A stretch of DNA of 64,000 nucleotides, from the NCBI GenBank assembly GCA_910584235.1, contig CAJTZD010000018.1, forward strand, positions 1-64,000. Direction: 5' to 3'. The DNA is from an uncultured Acetatifactor sp. Lineage in GTDB: Bacteria > Bacillota > Clostridia > Lachnospirales > Lachnospiraceae. The notes under the pieces were generated by a model. It made no database searches and was not told where the DNA came from. It worked only from the letters and a program-made list of their open reading frames with translations. Below, in pieces: positions 7,851 through 16,916 of the stretch; position 1 is the stretch's first letter, and the number at the start of each line of letters is the position of its first letter. The translations under genes and the position numbers were made by a program.

Positions 7851-8870
7851 TCAGCCTTTCACGCTGCCCAGGGTCAGGCCGGTGGTAAAATATTTCTGCA
7901 GGAAAGGATAGACCAGCATCACCGGAAGCGCGCCTAAGAACAGCTGTGCGGCCCGGCCGGTCCGCACGTTGATCTGGGAGGCTAGCTGTCTGTAATCAGA
8001 CCCTGCCTGCCGCATCAGGGACTCGAAGCTTCGCAGGAGGCTCTGCATATATGTGGCCAGAGGATATTTGACGCGGTCGTTTAAGTAGATGACTCCGCTG
8101 AACCAGTCGTTCCAGTGGCCTACGATACAAAACAGACCCACGGTAGCCAAAGCAGGCTTCAGCAGAGGAATCATTACCTTGTACAGCAGCTGAAACTCCG
8201 AGGCTCCGTCGATTCTGGCAGCTTCCTGCAGTTCGTCCGGCAGGCCTCTGATGAAGTTCATCAGGATCACCATATTGTAGACGGGAAGTGCCCCCGGCAG
8301 GATCATGGATATGACGGATTTAAACAATCCCACCGCAGTGCCGACGGAGTATTGAGCCTGGGTAATTCCCAGCCGGTAGACATAGGTGTCGATAATGTCT
8401 CCTGTATCGTATACCACCGGAGCGTAAAGATTGTAAATCTGGTCAAAGCCGGCGTTCAGAACGCTGCCCAGAGACAGAACCAGCATCAGGACAATAGTGG
8501 GTGCCAGCATGGGCAGCGTGATGAAACGCGTCTGAGCCAGCTTTCCGCCTCCATCAATTCTGGCCGCCTCGTAGAGTTCCGGATCAATGGAGGTCAACGC
8601 GGCCAGGTACACCACCGTGCCGAACCCAAACCCTTTCCAGATATCGGAAATAATCATGGTCCAGGGGAAGACGGAGGGGCTGCCCAGGAAATTCACCGGG
8701 TTTAGTCCAAATGCCTGCAGCATTTGGTTCACAAGACCGTCGGCGGCCAAAAGATCCGTCAGGATGACCCAGGAGAGAAAGTTCGCAAAAGCATGGGCAT
8801 GTCTCCCAATGAGTACCGCCTGAAGAGCCGGCCGTGATGGCTGTATCGTCCAGGGTTGCTTCGCCGCCAC
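7851..8870 (-). pseudogene. Fused and 5'-truncated sugar ABC permeases (LplB remnant joined to LplC tail)
   Basis: The 339-codon frame is a chimera. From about 8795 down to 8305 it matches the C-terminal two thirds of an LplB-type permease (FLSWVILTDLL, the EAA loop YEAARIDGGGKL, then QYSVGTAVGLFKSVISM). It then passes without a stop into the C-terminal half of an LplC-type permease (ILPGALPVYNM, a second EAA loop EAARIDGASEF, ending LTLGSVKG). Two EAA loops in one chain, and the loss of the LplB N-terminus and of the whole LplC N-terminus, show that a deletion fused two neighbouring genes in frame. The first ~30 codons are not permease-like. It cannot form a normal transporter. Confidence 0.85.
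8781..8837 (+). pseudogene. C-terminal tail of an AraC-family regulator
   Basis: On the plus strand 18 codons before TGA 8835-8837 read VRKSMGMSPNEYRLKSRP, the usual last residues of AraC proteins (GMSPxEYR). Nothing upstream in this frame continues the family. The fragment abuts the broken 5' end of the permease remnant on the other strand, so it probably marks the other side of the same rearrangement. Confidence 0.5.
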
Positions 8871-8959
8871 GGCATAAGCTCCCCCCTGTCAAACCTCTGC
8901 CGTCAGTGCCTCATGGAAGCCTCCGGCACAAATCAGCCGGAAAGTTTCCAAGGGGCGGA

Positions 8960-11938
8960 CTACTTTGCAAGGGTAGGGAGAACTCTTTCGCACCCGGCAG
9001 GCGCCTGACAGGAAACCGCAAGTTCCCCGTCCGCCTGCCTTTCCCAGGAGACCTTGATGGGGCCGTAGGGAGTGGGAACCTCTCCCCTGGCCCGGGAGAG
9101 GTCTCCCGGCTTTGGGTCCACCGTAAATTTCCGGTATCCGGGTTCCAGGGGACGCACGCCCAGCACCTCCCTTACCAGGAAAATTGCCGGCGACGCGGAC
9201 CAGCTGTGGGCCGCGCTGCGGCTTCTTTTTTCTTTACTGTCAAAGTTTTCCGGACAGGTCTTCATGCCTTTTGCAAGCATTTCTCCCCAGTCCCGTCTCA
9301 TACATTCCATTGCCAGTTGGTCATAGCCCAGCTTATAAAGCGCCTCCAGGGCAAAATACAGGAAGAAAGGCGAGCCCACATGGACATATCCCTCCGGAGC
9401 CTCGCTCTCGTCCGGCGCTCCCAGACTCCTGGCCGCAGGCGTGCCCGGCACATACTCTCCGGCGGTCACATTGTCCAGCAGAAACACCGCCGCGGCTCCA
9501 CGCCGCTCTTCCTCTGCGCACTCATAGAGAACCGCCATAGTATTGCTCTGTACGCTGACGCGCTCCTGGGATTTGAAAGCGGCAAAGTCCAGAACGGGCA
9601 TCTCTCTTTCTTTCATATACCTGACATAATGTCCGTAGGCGTACTCGTCCCGGACCGTATCCACATAGGCCTGCCTGTCCTCACACCAGCAGTACCGGTT
9701 CACCGCGTCCCGGTATCCTGCGGAAAGCCTTTCATAATGAGAGGCAAGCGCCTCCTCCCCCAAAAGGCCTGCCAGAACGACCCACTTTTTCAGGCAAAAA
9801 GAGAGCATAGCATTGTTGGCGGTGACTTCCCCGTAAAAGGTGAGGTCATTGTTTGCCCACTCGATCAGATTCCACGCGCCCTGCATGTCAAACAGTCCCC
9901 TGTCGTTGGTCATCCTCTCGCAGCGCGCAAAGGTCTCCCGCACGGAACCGAACACATCCTCCAGAAGCTCTCTGTCCCCGGTCAGTTCATAGTAATCGCA
10001 GATCTCCAGAAGCCACAGAAACGACCACACCGGGATACAGCCCTCCGGATAGGTGGGGAAACAGGCGCATGGCAGATACAGGGCGTTTTGATAGCGGGGA
10101 TTGCCGGGCCGGTGCAGTCTGTAAACCCCCTCCTCCACCGACTCCGCTATGAGCCGCAGATACTGGGCCTCGTACTCCCTCTCCCCAAAGTTGTATGCGT
10201 TCACAAGAGACGTGATCTTCGCGTCCCCCGTCCAGGGATTCTGTTCATGCCCCGGACAGTCCACATACAGGTCCAGCATACATACCTGGGCCGTCCGTAC
10301 GCCCATGCGGTAGATCTCATTCAGCGTCTCATCGGAGCAGGCAAAGCCCTCCGCCTCTGCCGGATACCTGACTTCCCTGACCCGGATATAATGAAATTTT
10401 ACCGGGCTGTCATGTCCCGCCACATTCAGCAATAGATAGCGAAACCCCCTGCTGCGCCGGGAAAGATAATGCTGCCTGCCCTCGCGGCAGATATATTCCA
10501 GGGAATTCACCGGCCCCATATACTGCACGCCCAGATCAGTGAGCATCTCAAAGGCGTGCATCCATATATGGGTCCCTGCCGGCGCCTCCAGATCAAATTC
10601 CAGCTGTCCCACCTGCTCGGTGCCAAAGTCCAGAAGAATCTCCTGCCCGGCGTCCTGGGGATAGAAACAGGTGATGCCCTGTCCGGACAAAAGATGCTCC
10701 CGGCCCTCCAGCAAAAGAGGACAGTCACAGTCCCTGATGTCCATGTTGGCCCGCAGTCTGTCGTCCGCGCAGCCGTTTGGAGGAAGCAGGCGGCCTGACG
10801 ATCTCAGTTCATGCATGGTAGTCCAGGCGTTTTCGTCCTTTTCACAGGCTGTCCCATTCAACTGCACAGTTTTTAAGACAGATACGACTTCATCCGGCAA
10901 TTCCTGAAAACGGCATATCCCAAGCAGGCTTTCCATTTTCTCATCCGTCTCCCGGCGCGACGGCTCATTCCAGGGATAGCGCACAGGGCGCAGTGGAAAT
11001 CCCGCTGCGGCAAGCCCTCCCTCCCCTATGGGAGAGCGTAACGTTACCTTGGCCTGTGCGCAGATGGTCAGTTCCGGTTTTCCGGTATAGACCAGCATCA
11101 GGAAATGTTCCCCCTTTTCCAGGCAGAAGCGCTGTCCCTGCTCCACAGGCTTTCCGTCCAGAGCCGCCCCCCGAAATCCCGTGAAAGCAAACAGGACTTC
11201 GGCGTCTTCCCGGGCAGTCAGAATCCCCACAGCGCATCTGATCTCTCCTGCCGGGCATTCCAGGCTGACGGCAATCCCCTCCGGCTTCTGCGCAAGCAGT
11301 CCGGCCAGAACGGCTCTCCCGTAACGGGCGTCAAAGGTCTGTGCCTTTATCCTGCTTTGGTGGATCCTGTCAATGGGCGGATACAGCAGCCCCCGGCCTG
11401 TTACTTCACAGGTTTCCCACCCGTCCCGGACTTCAAAGGGCACGGTAAAGCTTTCCGGATGCCCTGCCGCATCCACCCGCTCCTCCCCCACGGCGCGGGA
11501 GTGATAATCTCCGCCTGTGTTCTGGGAAAAATCCTGCCTGCACAGCCAGGAGGCATCCGTGGCCAGTATGGTCTCTTTGCCAGAGCGAATCTCCAGCGCC
11601 AGGCCCGCGGCAGAAAATTCCTCCGCCTCCAGATGCACAACGCTTAAAATATTCTCCCCCTCTTTCAAATAACTCCCAATGTCATACACTTCGTAAATTT
11701 TATCAAAGGTGTAAGACCGTTCTGTCAGCATCGCTGCCAGCCTGCCGTTGAGATAGATTTCCGTATATCCGAAAGCCATGCCCAAAAGCACCGCCTCCCG
11801 GGACATGTCTTTCCATTCAAAGGAAGCCTGAAACAGACTGTAGCTGTTCTTTTCCGCATTCCTCCGCCTGATCCATCCGGTCTTTTCACCAAAGCAAAAA
11901 TCATCCGTGCGCTTATGCGCAAGCCCTGCCAACTCCAT
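8960..11938 (-). CDS. GH78-type alpha-L-rhamnosidase-like protein
   Basis: This 992-residue protein has N-terminal beta-sandwich regions (AFGYTEIYLNGRLAA resembles the rhamnosidase N-terminal domain), then an (alpha/alpha)6 barrel with CMLDLYVDCPGHEQNPWTGD, close to the GH78 segment that carries catalytic acids, and a C-terminal beta domain (GEVPTPYGPIKVSWE). It should release rhamnose from pectic or glycosylated substrates. GGGGAGGTTCGA precedes ATG 11938, so the longer frame to 11968 is not used. No signal peptide. It follows the lipoprotein gene at 11984 by 45 bp and is probably co-transcribed with it. Confidence 0.85.
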   Translation of the reverse strand: MELAGLAHKRTDDFCFGEKTGWIRRRNAEKNSYSLFQASFEWKDMSREAVLLGMAFGYTEIYLNGRLAAMLTERSYTFDKIYEVYDIGSYLKEGENILSVVHLEAEEFSAAGLALEIRSGKETILATDASWLCRQDFSQNTGGDYHSRAVGEERVDAAGHPESFTVPFEVRDGWETCEVTGRGLLYPPIDRIHQSRIKAQTFDARYGRAVLAGLLAQKPEGIAVSLECPAGEIRCAVGILTAREDAEVLFAFTGFRGAALDGKPVEQGQRFCLEKGEHFLMLVYTGKPELTICAQAKVTLRSPIGEGGLAAAGFPLRPVRYPWNEPSRRETDEKMESLLGICRFQELPDEVVSVLKTVQLNGTACEKDENAWTTMHELRSSGRLLPPNGCADDRLRANMDIRDCDCPLLLEGREHLLSGQGITCFYPQDAGQEILLDFGTEQVGQLEFDLEAPAGTHIWMHAFEMLTDLGVQYMGPVNSLEYICREGRQHYLSRRSRGFRYLLLNVAGHDSPVKFHYIRVREVRYPAEAEGFACSDETLNEIYRMGVRTAQVCMLDLYVDCPGHEQNPWTGDAKITSLVNAYNFGEREYEAQYLRLIAESVEEGVYRLHRPGNPRYQNALYLPCACFPTYPEGCIPVWSFLWLLEICDYYELTGDRELLEDVFGSVRETFARCERMTNDRGLFDMQGAWNLIEWANNDLTFYGEVTANNAMLSFCLKKWVVLAGLLGEEALASHYERLSAGYRDAVNRYCWCEDRQAYVDTVRDEYAYGHYVRYMKEREMPVLDFAAFKSQERVSVQSNTMAVLYECAEEERRGAAAVFLLDNVTAGEYVPGTPAARSLGAPDESEAPEGYVHVGSPFFLYFALEALYKLGYDQLAMECMRRDWGEMLAKGMKTCPENFDSKEKRSRSAAHSWSASPAIFLVREVLGVRPLEPGYRKFTVDPKPGDLSRARGEVPTPYGPIKVSWERQADGELAVSCQAPAGCERVLPTLAK

Positions 11939-11983
11939 TCGAACCTCCCCGATGCCGCCATGCGGCATTCCGTTTTCTCTCTC

Positions 11984-13387
11984 CTAATTTGTGTCCGCGG
12001 CATTCGCCCGGTATAAGGGCAAAACCATTTCTCTGTATAAATCAACGGTTTTTTCCGGATCAGCCGGCTGGTATTCAGGAAGATACAGCCTGCCGCAGCT
12101 TTCCGATCTTATCCCGTTACAGTACGCGGTATTATAGCTTTCCGTCAGCTTCTGCAGCCCGTCTTTGATTTCGGTATCTCCATAGATGATATTATAAAAC
12201 ACGTCGTAGGTGTCTCTGCCGGGAGTCAAAACCGCGTTCTTGTTGATCACATGAGGCGCCTCAGGAAGACATCCTGCTTTTGCCGCAATGTCCAAATCCG
12301 CTTTTTCCATCCCGTCTCCAAACAGGCGGCCCTCCGCCGTATCCCCATAGTAGCCCTGCAGAAATTCTTCCGAATAAAAAAACTCCCACAAAACCGTAAG
12401 GGCCTCCTGTCTATTCCTGCTGCCGCTGCTGACCAGCCATCCTCCGCTGAAATGTACCGGAACCACGCCGTTGCAGCCGGACACTCCTCCTGTGGGAAAG
12501 GGAGCCGCACCGAAGCTGTCGGCTCCTGCGGGAAAGAGATTTTTATATACCCTTTCCTCCCGGCTGTCCCCAAAATACATGGCAATCTTCCCCTGGGCAA
12601 ACAACGCCCTGAGAGCGTCCATACTCAGGGTCTCGCAGCCCGGCATAGCACATTCCTCGTCAAGAAGGGCCTGCATCTGCCCGAGGGCAGTTTCGTACAC
12701 CATAAAATCATATCTGCCCCGCCTGTAGTCATATCCCTGATAAATCCCGAAGTCTCTGGCAATATGCTCCGTCAGGCACAGATCAAAGGCGCTGTCTTTC
12801 ATATTCTGCCCAAAGCCGTAAATGCCGTTTCCGGAGAGCATCCTGGTAATCCTTTTCGCCATTTCCGCCAAATCCGCCATGGTTCCGGGCGGCTCCGTGA
12901 TCCCGCACCGCTCCAGTATTTTTTTATTGTAACATAATATTCCATAATCCGCACCTGAATAAATCCGGTAGACGCTTTCGTCTACTTCCGTGCGGATGCC
13001 GCCCCGGAACGCCTCTGTCTGTTCCTGCGTCAGATAAGGCGACAATTCCAGGAACATCCCTTTCCGGCAGAAGTCATAATAGCTGCCCTGATCCAAATCA
13101 GCATACAGAATGTCCGGCAATTCGTTCAGGGAATCCGCCATTTCTATGGCCTGCTCATAATTCCCGGAACAAAGGCTGACCTCAAGATATATATTTTGCG
13201 TGTTCTCCCGATTATAGATGTCCGCCCGCTCTCTGAGATACTCCAGGTCCCATGCGCTGTTGGTCCATACTGTAATGACGGTCCGTTCATCCCTGTCAGA
13301 CACTTCCGCATCCTCTGCGCATCCCCCCAGCAGAAAGCCGCACAACAGTAACCATATCATTTTTCGGGTTTTTTCAGAAATTGCCAT
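11984..13387 (-). CDS. Extracellular sugar-binding lipoprotein
   Basis: 467 residues with a lipoprotein signal (LLCGFLLGGC, Cys23) and the type 1 solute-binding fold (TVITVWTNSAWD near the start, LPDILYADLDQGSYYDF, later GNGIYGFGQN). It should be anchored outside the membrane and deliver sugars to an ABC permease, or act as a sensor partner of YesM. Its start overlaps the end of the yesN-like gene by 31 nt and has GGAAAGGAGG inside that gene, so translation is coupled. Its own permeases may be the fused remnant at 7851-8870, which would leave it an orphan. Confidence 0.85.
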   Translation of the reverse strand: MAISEKTRKMIWLLLCGFLLGGCAEDAEVSDRDERTVITVWTNSAWDLEYLRERADIYNRENTQNIYLEVSLCSGNYEQAIEMADSLNELPDILYADLDQGSYYDFCRKGMFLELSPYLTQEQTEAFRGGIRTEVDESVYRIYSGADYGILCYNKKILERCGITEPPGTMADLAEMAKRITRMLSGNGIYGFGQNMKDSAFDLCLTEHIARDFGIYQGYDYRRGRYDFMVYETALGQMQALLDEECAMPGCETLSMDALRALFAQGKIAMYFGDSREERVYKNLFPAGADSFGAAPFPTGGVSGCNGVVPVHFSGGWLVSSGSRNRQEALTVLWEFFYSEEFLQGYYGDTAEGRLFGDGMEKADLDIAAKAGCLPEAPHVINKNAVLTPGRDTYDVFYNIIYGDTEIKDGLQKLTESYNTAYCNGIRSESCGRLYLPEYQPADPEKTVDLYREMVLPLYRANAADTN

Positions 13388-15039
13388 TGGCGCTCCTCCT
13401 TTCCCTCTGCGCAGCGCTTTTTGTATGCTGTCGGCGTACAGCCGTAAGCCTTTTTAAAGCTGGAAGCGAAATATTGCTGATTCCCATACCCGCAGCTTGC
13501 CGCGATCTCCTGAACCTTCAAATCCGTACCCGACAAAAGCTTCACCGCCTTTTCCATCCTGTGCCTGACCACATAATCCACAAAGCCCTCCCCCACTTTC
13601 TCCCTGAAGACCTGTCTTACATAATTGGGCCTTAAGTTTACCATGTCGGCAACCATGTCTATGTTAAGTTCCTCGTTGTCCAGATTGGTCTGAATGATAT
13701 ATTTCAGCTGCTCACTGAGCTTATCGGTCCGGTTTTTGGAAAGGTACATCGCAACCAGACGGCTGCATTCGCTGATATACTGTTCCAGAAGCGCCCGAAT
13801 CTCCATATAGTTTCCAAACTGAATTCTGGAATTGATGTCATTATAAAAGCTGTTTAAGTTTTTCTGGTCCCCGATACTGTTGATATACTTTTTCTTCTCC
13901 AGAAAACAGTTGATCTCATAAACCATCTCCGCCAGAGAAATCATCATAAAATCACTTTTCTGGCTTGGCAGCATGACATATTTTTTCAAAAGAAGTTCCA
14001 GCTGCTCTTTTGCCTCCGCCTCATTTCCCATTTTCACATTCATGAGGATTCCGTCCCGGATCAGCCGGATTTCCTCTGACATGTCCGCGGGCTTTTCTGT
14101 CCTCCCCTGTTCGTCGTTGTATGAATACACACAGGCGTCCGACAGTACCAGCGTCTTAAATACATACAGCGCTTCCTCATAGGAATCCGGCAACTTCTCC
14201 CAGTTTTCACAGATATTTCCCATGGCAAAATAGATCAGAAACCCATAATATTTTTTCATACTGTTGGCCAGGTGGTTCAGTCCCGTTACAAGCTCCTCCC
14301 GAAAGCCGCGGTTCCTGACCGTGTTGGCAAAAACAAGTGCAAAACAGTCGTTCCCCGCAGGCACAGTAAAAAACATAATGGCACTTCCAAATATTTTTTT
14401 GTCAAACAATACCGTAAATTCCTCCAGACTGTCACGAAAGCTGAAGTTCCATTTGCTGTCCTGTCTGTAGAAATTCACTCTGGCCATGCAGACGCAGAAT
14501 GCTTTGGCCTCAAAGGGAAAACTCTGCCTCTGCAGCTGATCGATCTGGCTGATGTCCCTGCACTTTCTGCCCAGAATGTCCTCCAGAAGATATCCGGAAA
14601 TCAGTTTGTCGCTCCTGTCGGATCTCTGCTTTAAAAATTCCAGGTTCTGTTCCAGCTGTTTTTCCTGATCCAGTTCTCCCACCAGCTTTTCCACCTGCTC
14701 CGATAGTTCTTCCGGGCTAAAGGGCTTCAGGAGATATTCCTTGACCCCATAGCTCATGGCCTGCCTCACATAGTCGAACTCGTCGTAGCCGCTGATAACC
14801 AGGATTTTCGCTTTCATTCCGTCTTCCCGCAGTCTTTGGAGGAATTCCAGTCCTGTCATTTCCGGCATACAGATATCTGTGATGATGATCTCGGGCCTGT
14901 GCCTCTTTGCCTCCTCATAGGCGCTTTTTCCGTCTGTGGCCACCGCCGCCACCTCCACATCCGGCAGAGTATTCAGATAGTCTTCCATATGTCTGGCAAT
15001 ATTGATTTCGTCATCCGCTATCAGTATCTTATAACTCAT
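13357..15039 (-). CDS. yesN: Response regulator, CheY-AraC type (YesN-like)
   Basis: 560 residues. The N-terminal receiver domain (1-125) has ILIADDE, the phospho-acceptor Asp55 in IIITDICMPEMTG and the conserved Lys in YLLKPF. A long middle region follows. The C-terminal AraC domain (about 455-550) has NIDMVADMVNLRPNYVRQVF and IAASCGYGNQQYFASSFKK. ATG 15039 follows GGGGAGAAAG and overlaps the yesM-like gene by 11 nt. It probably switches on the surrounding sugar transport and hydrolase genes when phosphorylated by the neighbouring kinase. Confidence 0.92.
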   Translation of the reverse strand: MSYKILIADDEINIARHMEDYLNTLPDVEVAAVATDGKSAYEEAKRHRPEIIITDICMPEMTGLEFLQRLREDGMKAKILVISGYDEFDYVRQAMSYGVKEYLLKPFSPEELSEQVEKLVGELDQEKQLEQNLEFLKQRSDRSDKLISGYLLEDILGRKCRDISQIDQLQRQSFPFEAKAFCVCMARVNFYRQDSKWNFSFRDSLEEFTVLFDKKIFGSAIMFFTVPAGNDCFALVFANTVRNRGFREELVTGLNHLANSMKKYYGFLIYFAMGNICENWEKLPDSYEEALYVFKTLVLSDACVYSYNDEQGRTEKPADMSEEIRLIRDGILMNVKMGNEAEAKEQLELLLKKYVMLPSQKSDFMMISLAEMVYEINCFLEKKKYINSIGDQKNLNSFYNDINSRIQFGNYMEIRALLEQYISECSRLVAMYLSKNRTDKLSEQLKYIIQTNLDNEELNIDMVADMVNLRPNYVRQVFREKVGEGFVDYVVRHRMEKAVKLLSGTDLKVQEIAASCGYGNQQYFASSFKKAYGCTPTAYKKRCAEGKEERQWQFLKKPEK

Positions 15040-16831
15040 CTTTCTCCCCTGCCCTTTCACAGCCTATTTTCAGAAATGCCCTGGTACCGGTTCCCGGTTC
15101 GCTTTCGTAGGTAAGTCCGTAGCCGTCTCCGTAATATAATCTCACTCTCTCGTTTACATTATATATTCCATACCCATCGCCCTGACTGATGAGGCCTGCT
15201 TCCAGGGACTCGTTCATCAGCTGCAGTCTGGACGCCGGGATTCCCGCCCCATTGTCCTCCACCACAAAGCAGATGTCATCTCCGCTTTTTAATACTTTCA
15301 CCCTGATGCAGCCATCCCTGTCCATGGGTTTGATTCCATGATAAAAAGAATTCTCCACAAGAGGCTGCAGAAGAAGCTTGATCATAAGTACATTCTCCAA
15401 TTCCTTTGGCGCCTCAATCCGATAGTCCAGATTTTTTCCGTAACAGATCTGCTGGATGTTCAGATAACTCTTTACATGGGCCAGTTCATCCCGCAGAGGT
15501 ATGATTTCATCTCCCTTGCTCAAGGTCAGCCGGAAGAATTTGCCCAGGGAACTGGACAGAGCGCTTATCTTTTTCTCCCCCTTGCTGGCGGCCTCCCAGG
15601 TGATCACATTCAGGGTATTGTACAGAAAATGCGGCCGGATCTGTGCCTGCAGGGCGCGCAGCTCCGCCTCGCGCTTCTGCTTTTGTACCTCAAGCACCCG
15701 CTCTTTCTCTTCCTTTAGTTCCTGGATGTTTACCATCTGTTTGTCCACCAGATCTTCAATCCTCTCCGCCATGTAGTTAAAACGCACTGCGATCTGACCG
15801 ATCTCATCCCTGTGCTGATAGGGCAGTCTGGCCGTCAGATCACCGTTTCTCATACATTCCATCTGATAGGTCAGCTCTCTTAAAGACTCCGTCAGGCGTC
15901 TCACCAGGAGAACCATAACAAAAATGCCAAACAGCATGATCAAAATATTGGCTCCGATAATGGTAATGTGGATTTCCCGGATGGAACCCGTCACATACCT
16001 CCTGCTCCTGCACATGAGCATATGCCAGTCATTGGATTCCACATAGGAGTGGAACATCAGATAACCATTCTGTCCCCCCCGGGAATCATAAGCCCCTATC
16101 TGCTCCGGAGAATCCAGCCAGTCTTTCAAGGGATCAATATCTCCATACTCCAGAACGGTTCTTCCCTGGCTGTCATAAATACCAAAGCCGTCATATACAT
16201 TATCGATTCCCGCAATCAGTTTCTGCAGATTGCTCTGGCGAATCAGAATCACCAGATAGCAGAGTGTATTCCTCCTGTCCCCGCAGTTAAATCCGAAGAC
16301 CCAGGGAATCACGGTCTCCCCTGTGTCCCAGATCGGGTTCTCCATTGCCGGATACCAGAAGCCTCTGTTTCCGGATTTCTCTATTGGCATAAGCTCTGAT
16401 TTTTCAAAATCAAAATCCTGATTCCTGCGGTACAAAAGCCCGTCAAAAGAACCTCCCGGCGTATAGAGATACACGTAGTCAATGAGTTCCGAGCTGCCTG
16501 CCAGTTCCTGCAGATTTTCCGCCGTTTTCGTCAGCGCCATGGAATAATTCCTGTCCGAAGCATTGTTCAGCCATCTGACCAGAGGCTCCAAAAAGGAAGC
16601 ACTGACCAGCATGGTTTGCGTACTGGTATACATGGACTCTATAGAATTTTCCACTATGGTATATACCTGCTCCAGATTGGACAGCGCGCTCTCCCTGTAA
16701 TTCTTTTCCACAATTTCCGACACATAATTATAGAAAAAAACAGTGCTCATTCCCGTAATCGCTATTGCGGTGATCAGAAATGTAAGCAAAATTTTTGTAC
16801 GAAACCGGATACTATCACCTCCAGAATACAC
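15029..16831 (-). CDS. yesM: Sensor histidine kinase, YesM-like
   Basis: 600 residues if read from GTG 16831. A first membrane segment (RTKILLTFLITAIAIT), an extracytoplasmic sensor of about 250 residues, a second membrane segment (IIGANILIMLFGIFVMVLLV), a HAMP domain, the His_kinase domain with phospho-His401 in RPHFLYNTLN, and an ATPase domain (VEDNGAGIPASRL, GDGYGIYNVNERV) are visible. The start is unclear: the GTG has a weak ribosome site, whereas the strong GGAGG (16818-16822) lies inside the frame, 7 nt from an ATC at 16808-16810. Partner of the YesN-like regulator. Confidence 0.9.
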   Translation of the reverse strand: MYSGGDSIRFRTKILLTFLITAIAITGMSTVFFYNYVSEIVEKNYRESALSNLEQVYTIVENSIESMYTSTQTMLVSASFLEPLVRWLNNASDRNYSMALTKTAENLQELAGSSELIDYVYLYTPGGSFDGLLYRRNQDFDFEKSELMPIEKSGNRGFWYPAMENPIWDTGETVIPWVFGFNCGDRRNTLCYLVILIRQSNLQKLIAGIDNVYDGFGIYDSQGRTVLEYGDIDPLKDWLDSPEQIGAYDSRGGQNGYLMFHSYVESNDWHMLMCRSRRYVTGSIREIHITIIGANILIMLFGIFVMVLLVRRLTESLRELTYQMECMRNGDLTARLPYQHRDEIGQIAVRFNYMAERIEDLVDKQMVNIQELKEEKERVLEVQKQKREAELRALQAQIRPHFLYNTLNVITWEAASKGEKKISALSSSLGKFFRLTLSKGDEIIPLRDELAHVKSYLNIQQICYGKNLDYRIEAPKELENVLMIKLLLQPLVENSFYHGIKPMDRDGCIRVKVLKSGDDICFVVEDNGAGIPASRLQLMNESLEAGLISQGDGYGIYNVNERVRLYYGDGYGLTYESEPGTGTRAFLKIGCERAGEKDEL

Positions 16832-16833
16832 AT

Positions 16834-16880
16834 GGGAAGAAAATCAACCGTCTCCGTCGGACACAATTGATTTTCTCCCC
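16834..16880 (-). terminator. Hairpin between the binding-protein gene and yesM
   Basis: GGGAAGAAAATCAA (16834-16847) and TTGATTTTCTCCCC (16867-16880) form a near-perfect 14-bp stem with one wobble. There is no T-tract, so on the minus strand it may be a processing or stabilising structure that protects the abundant binding-protein message rather than a strict terminator. Confidence 0.5.
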
Positions 16881-16916
16881 GCAGTATGTCTATAAAATTA
16901 TGTCACTTTCATTCGA

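Noticed and set aside
8834..10435. 533-codon plus-strand frame opposite the GH78 gene
   Set aside because: The GH78 frame has the ribosome site and family motifs; the antisense frame is open only because of codon bias.
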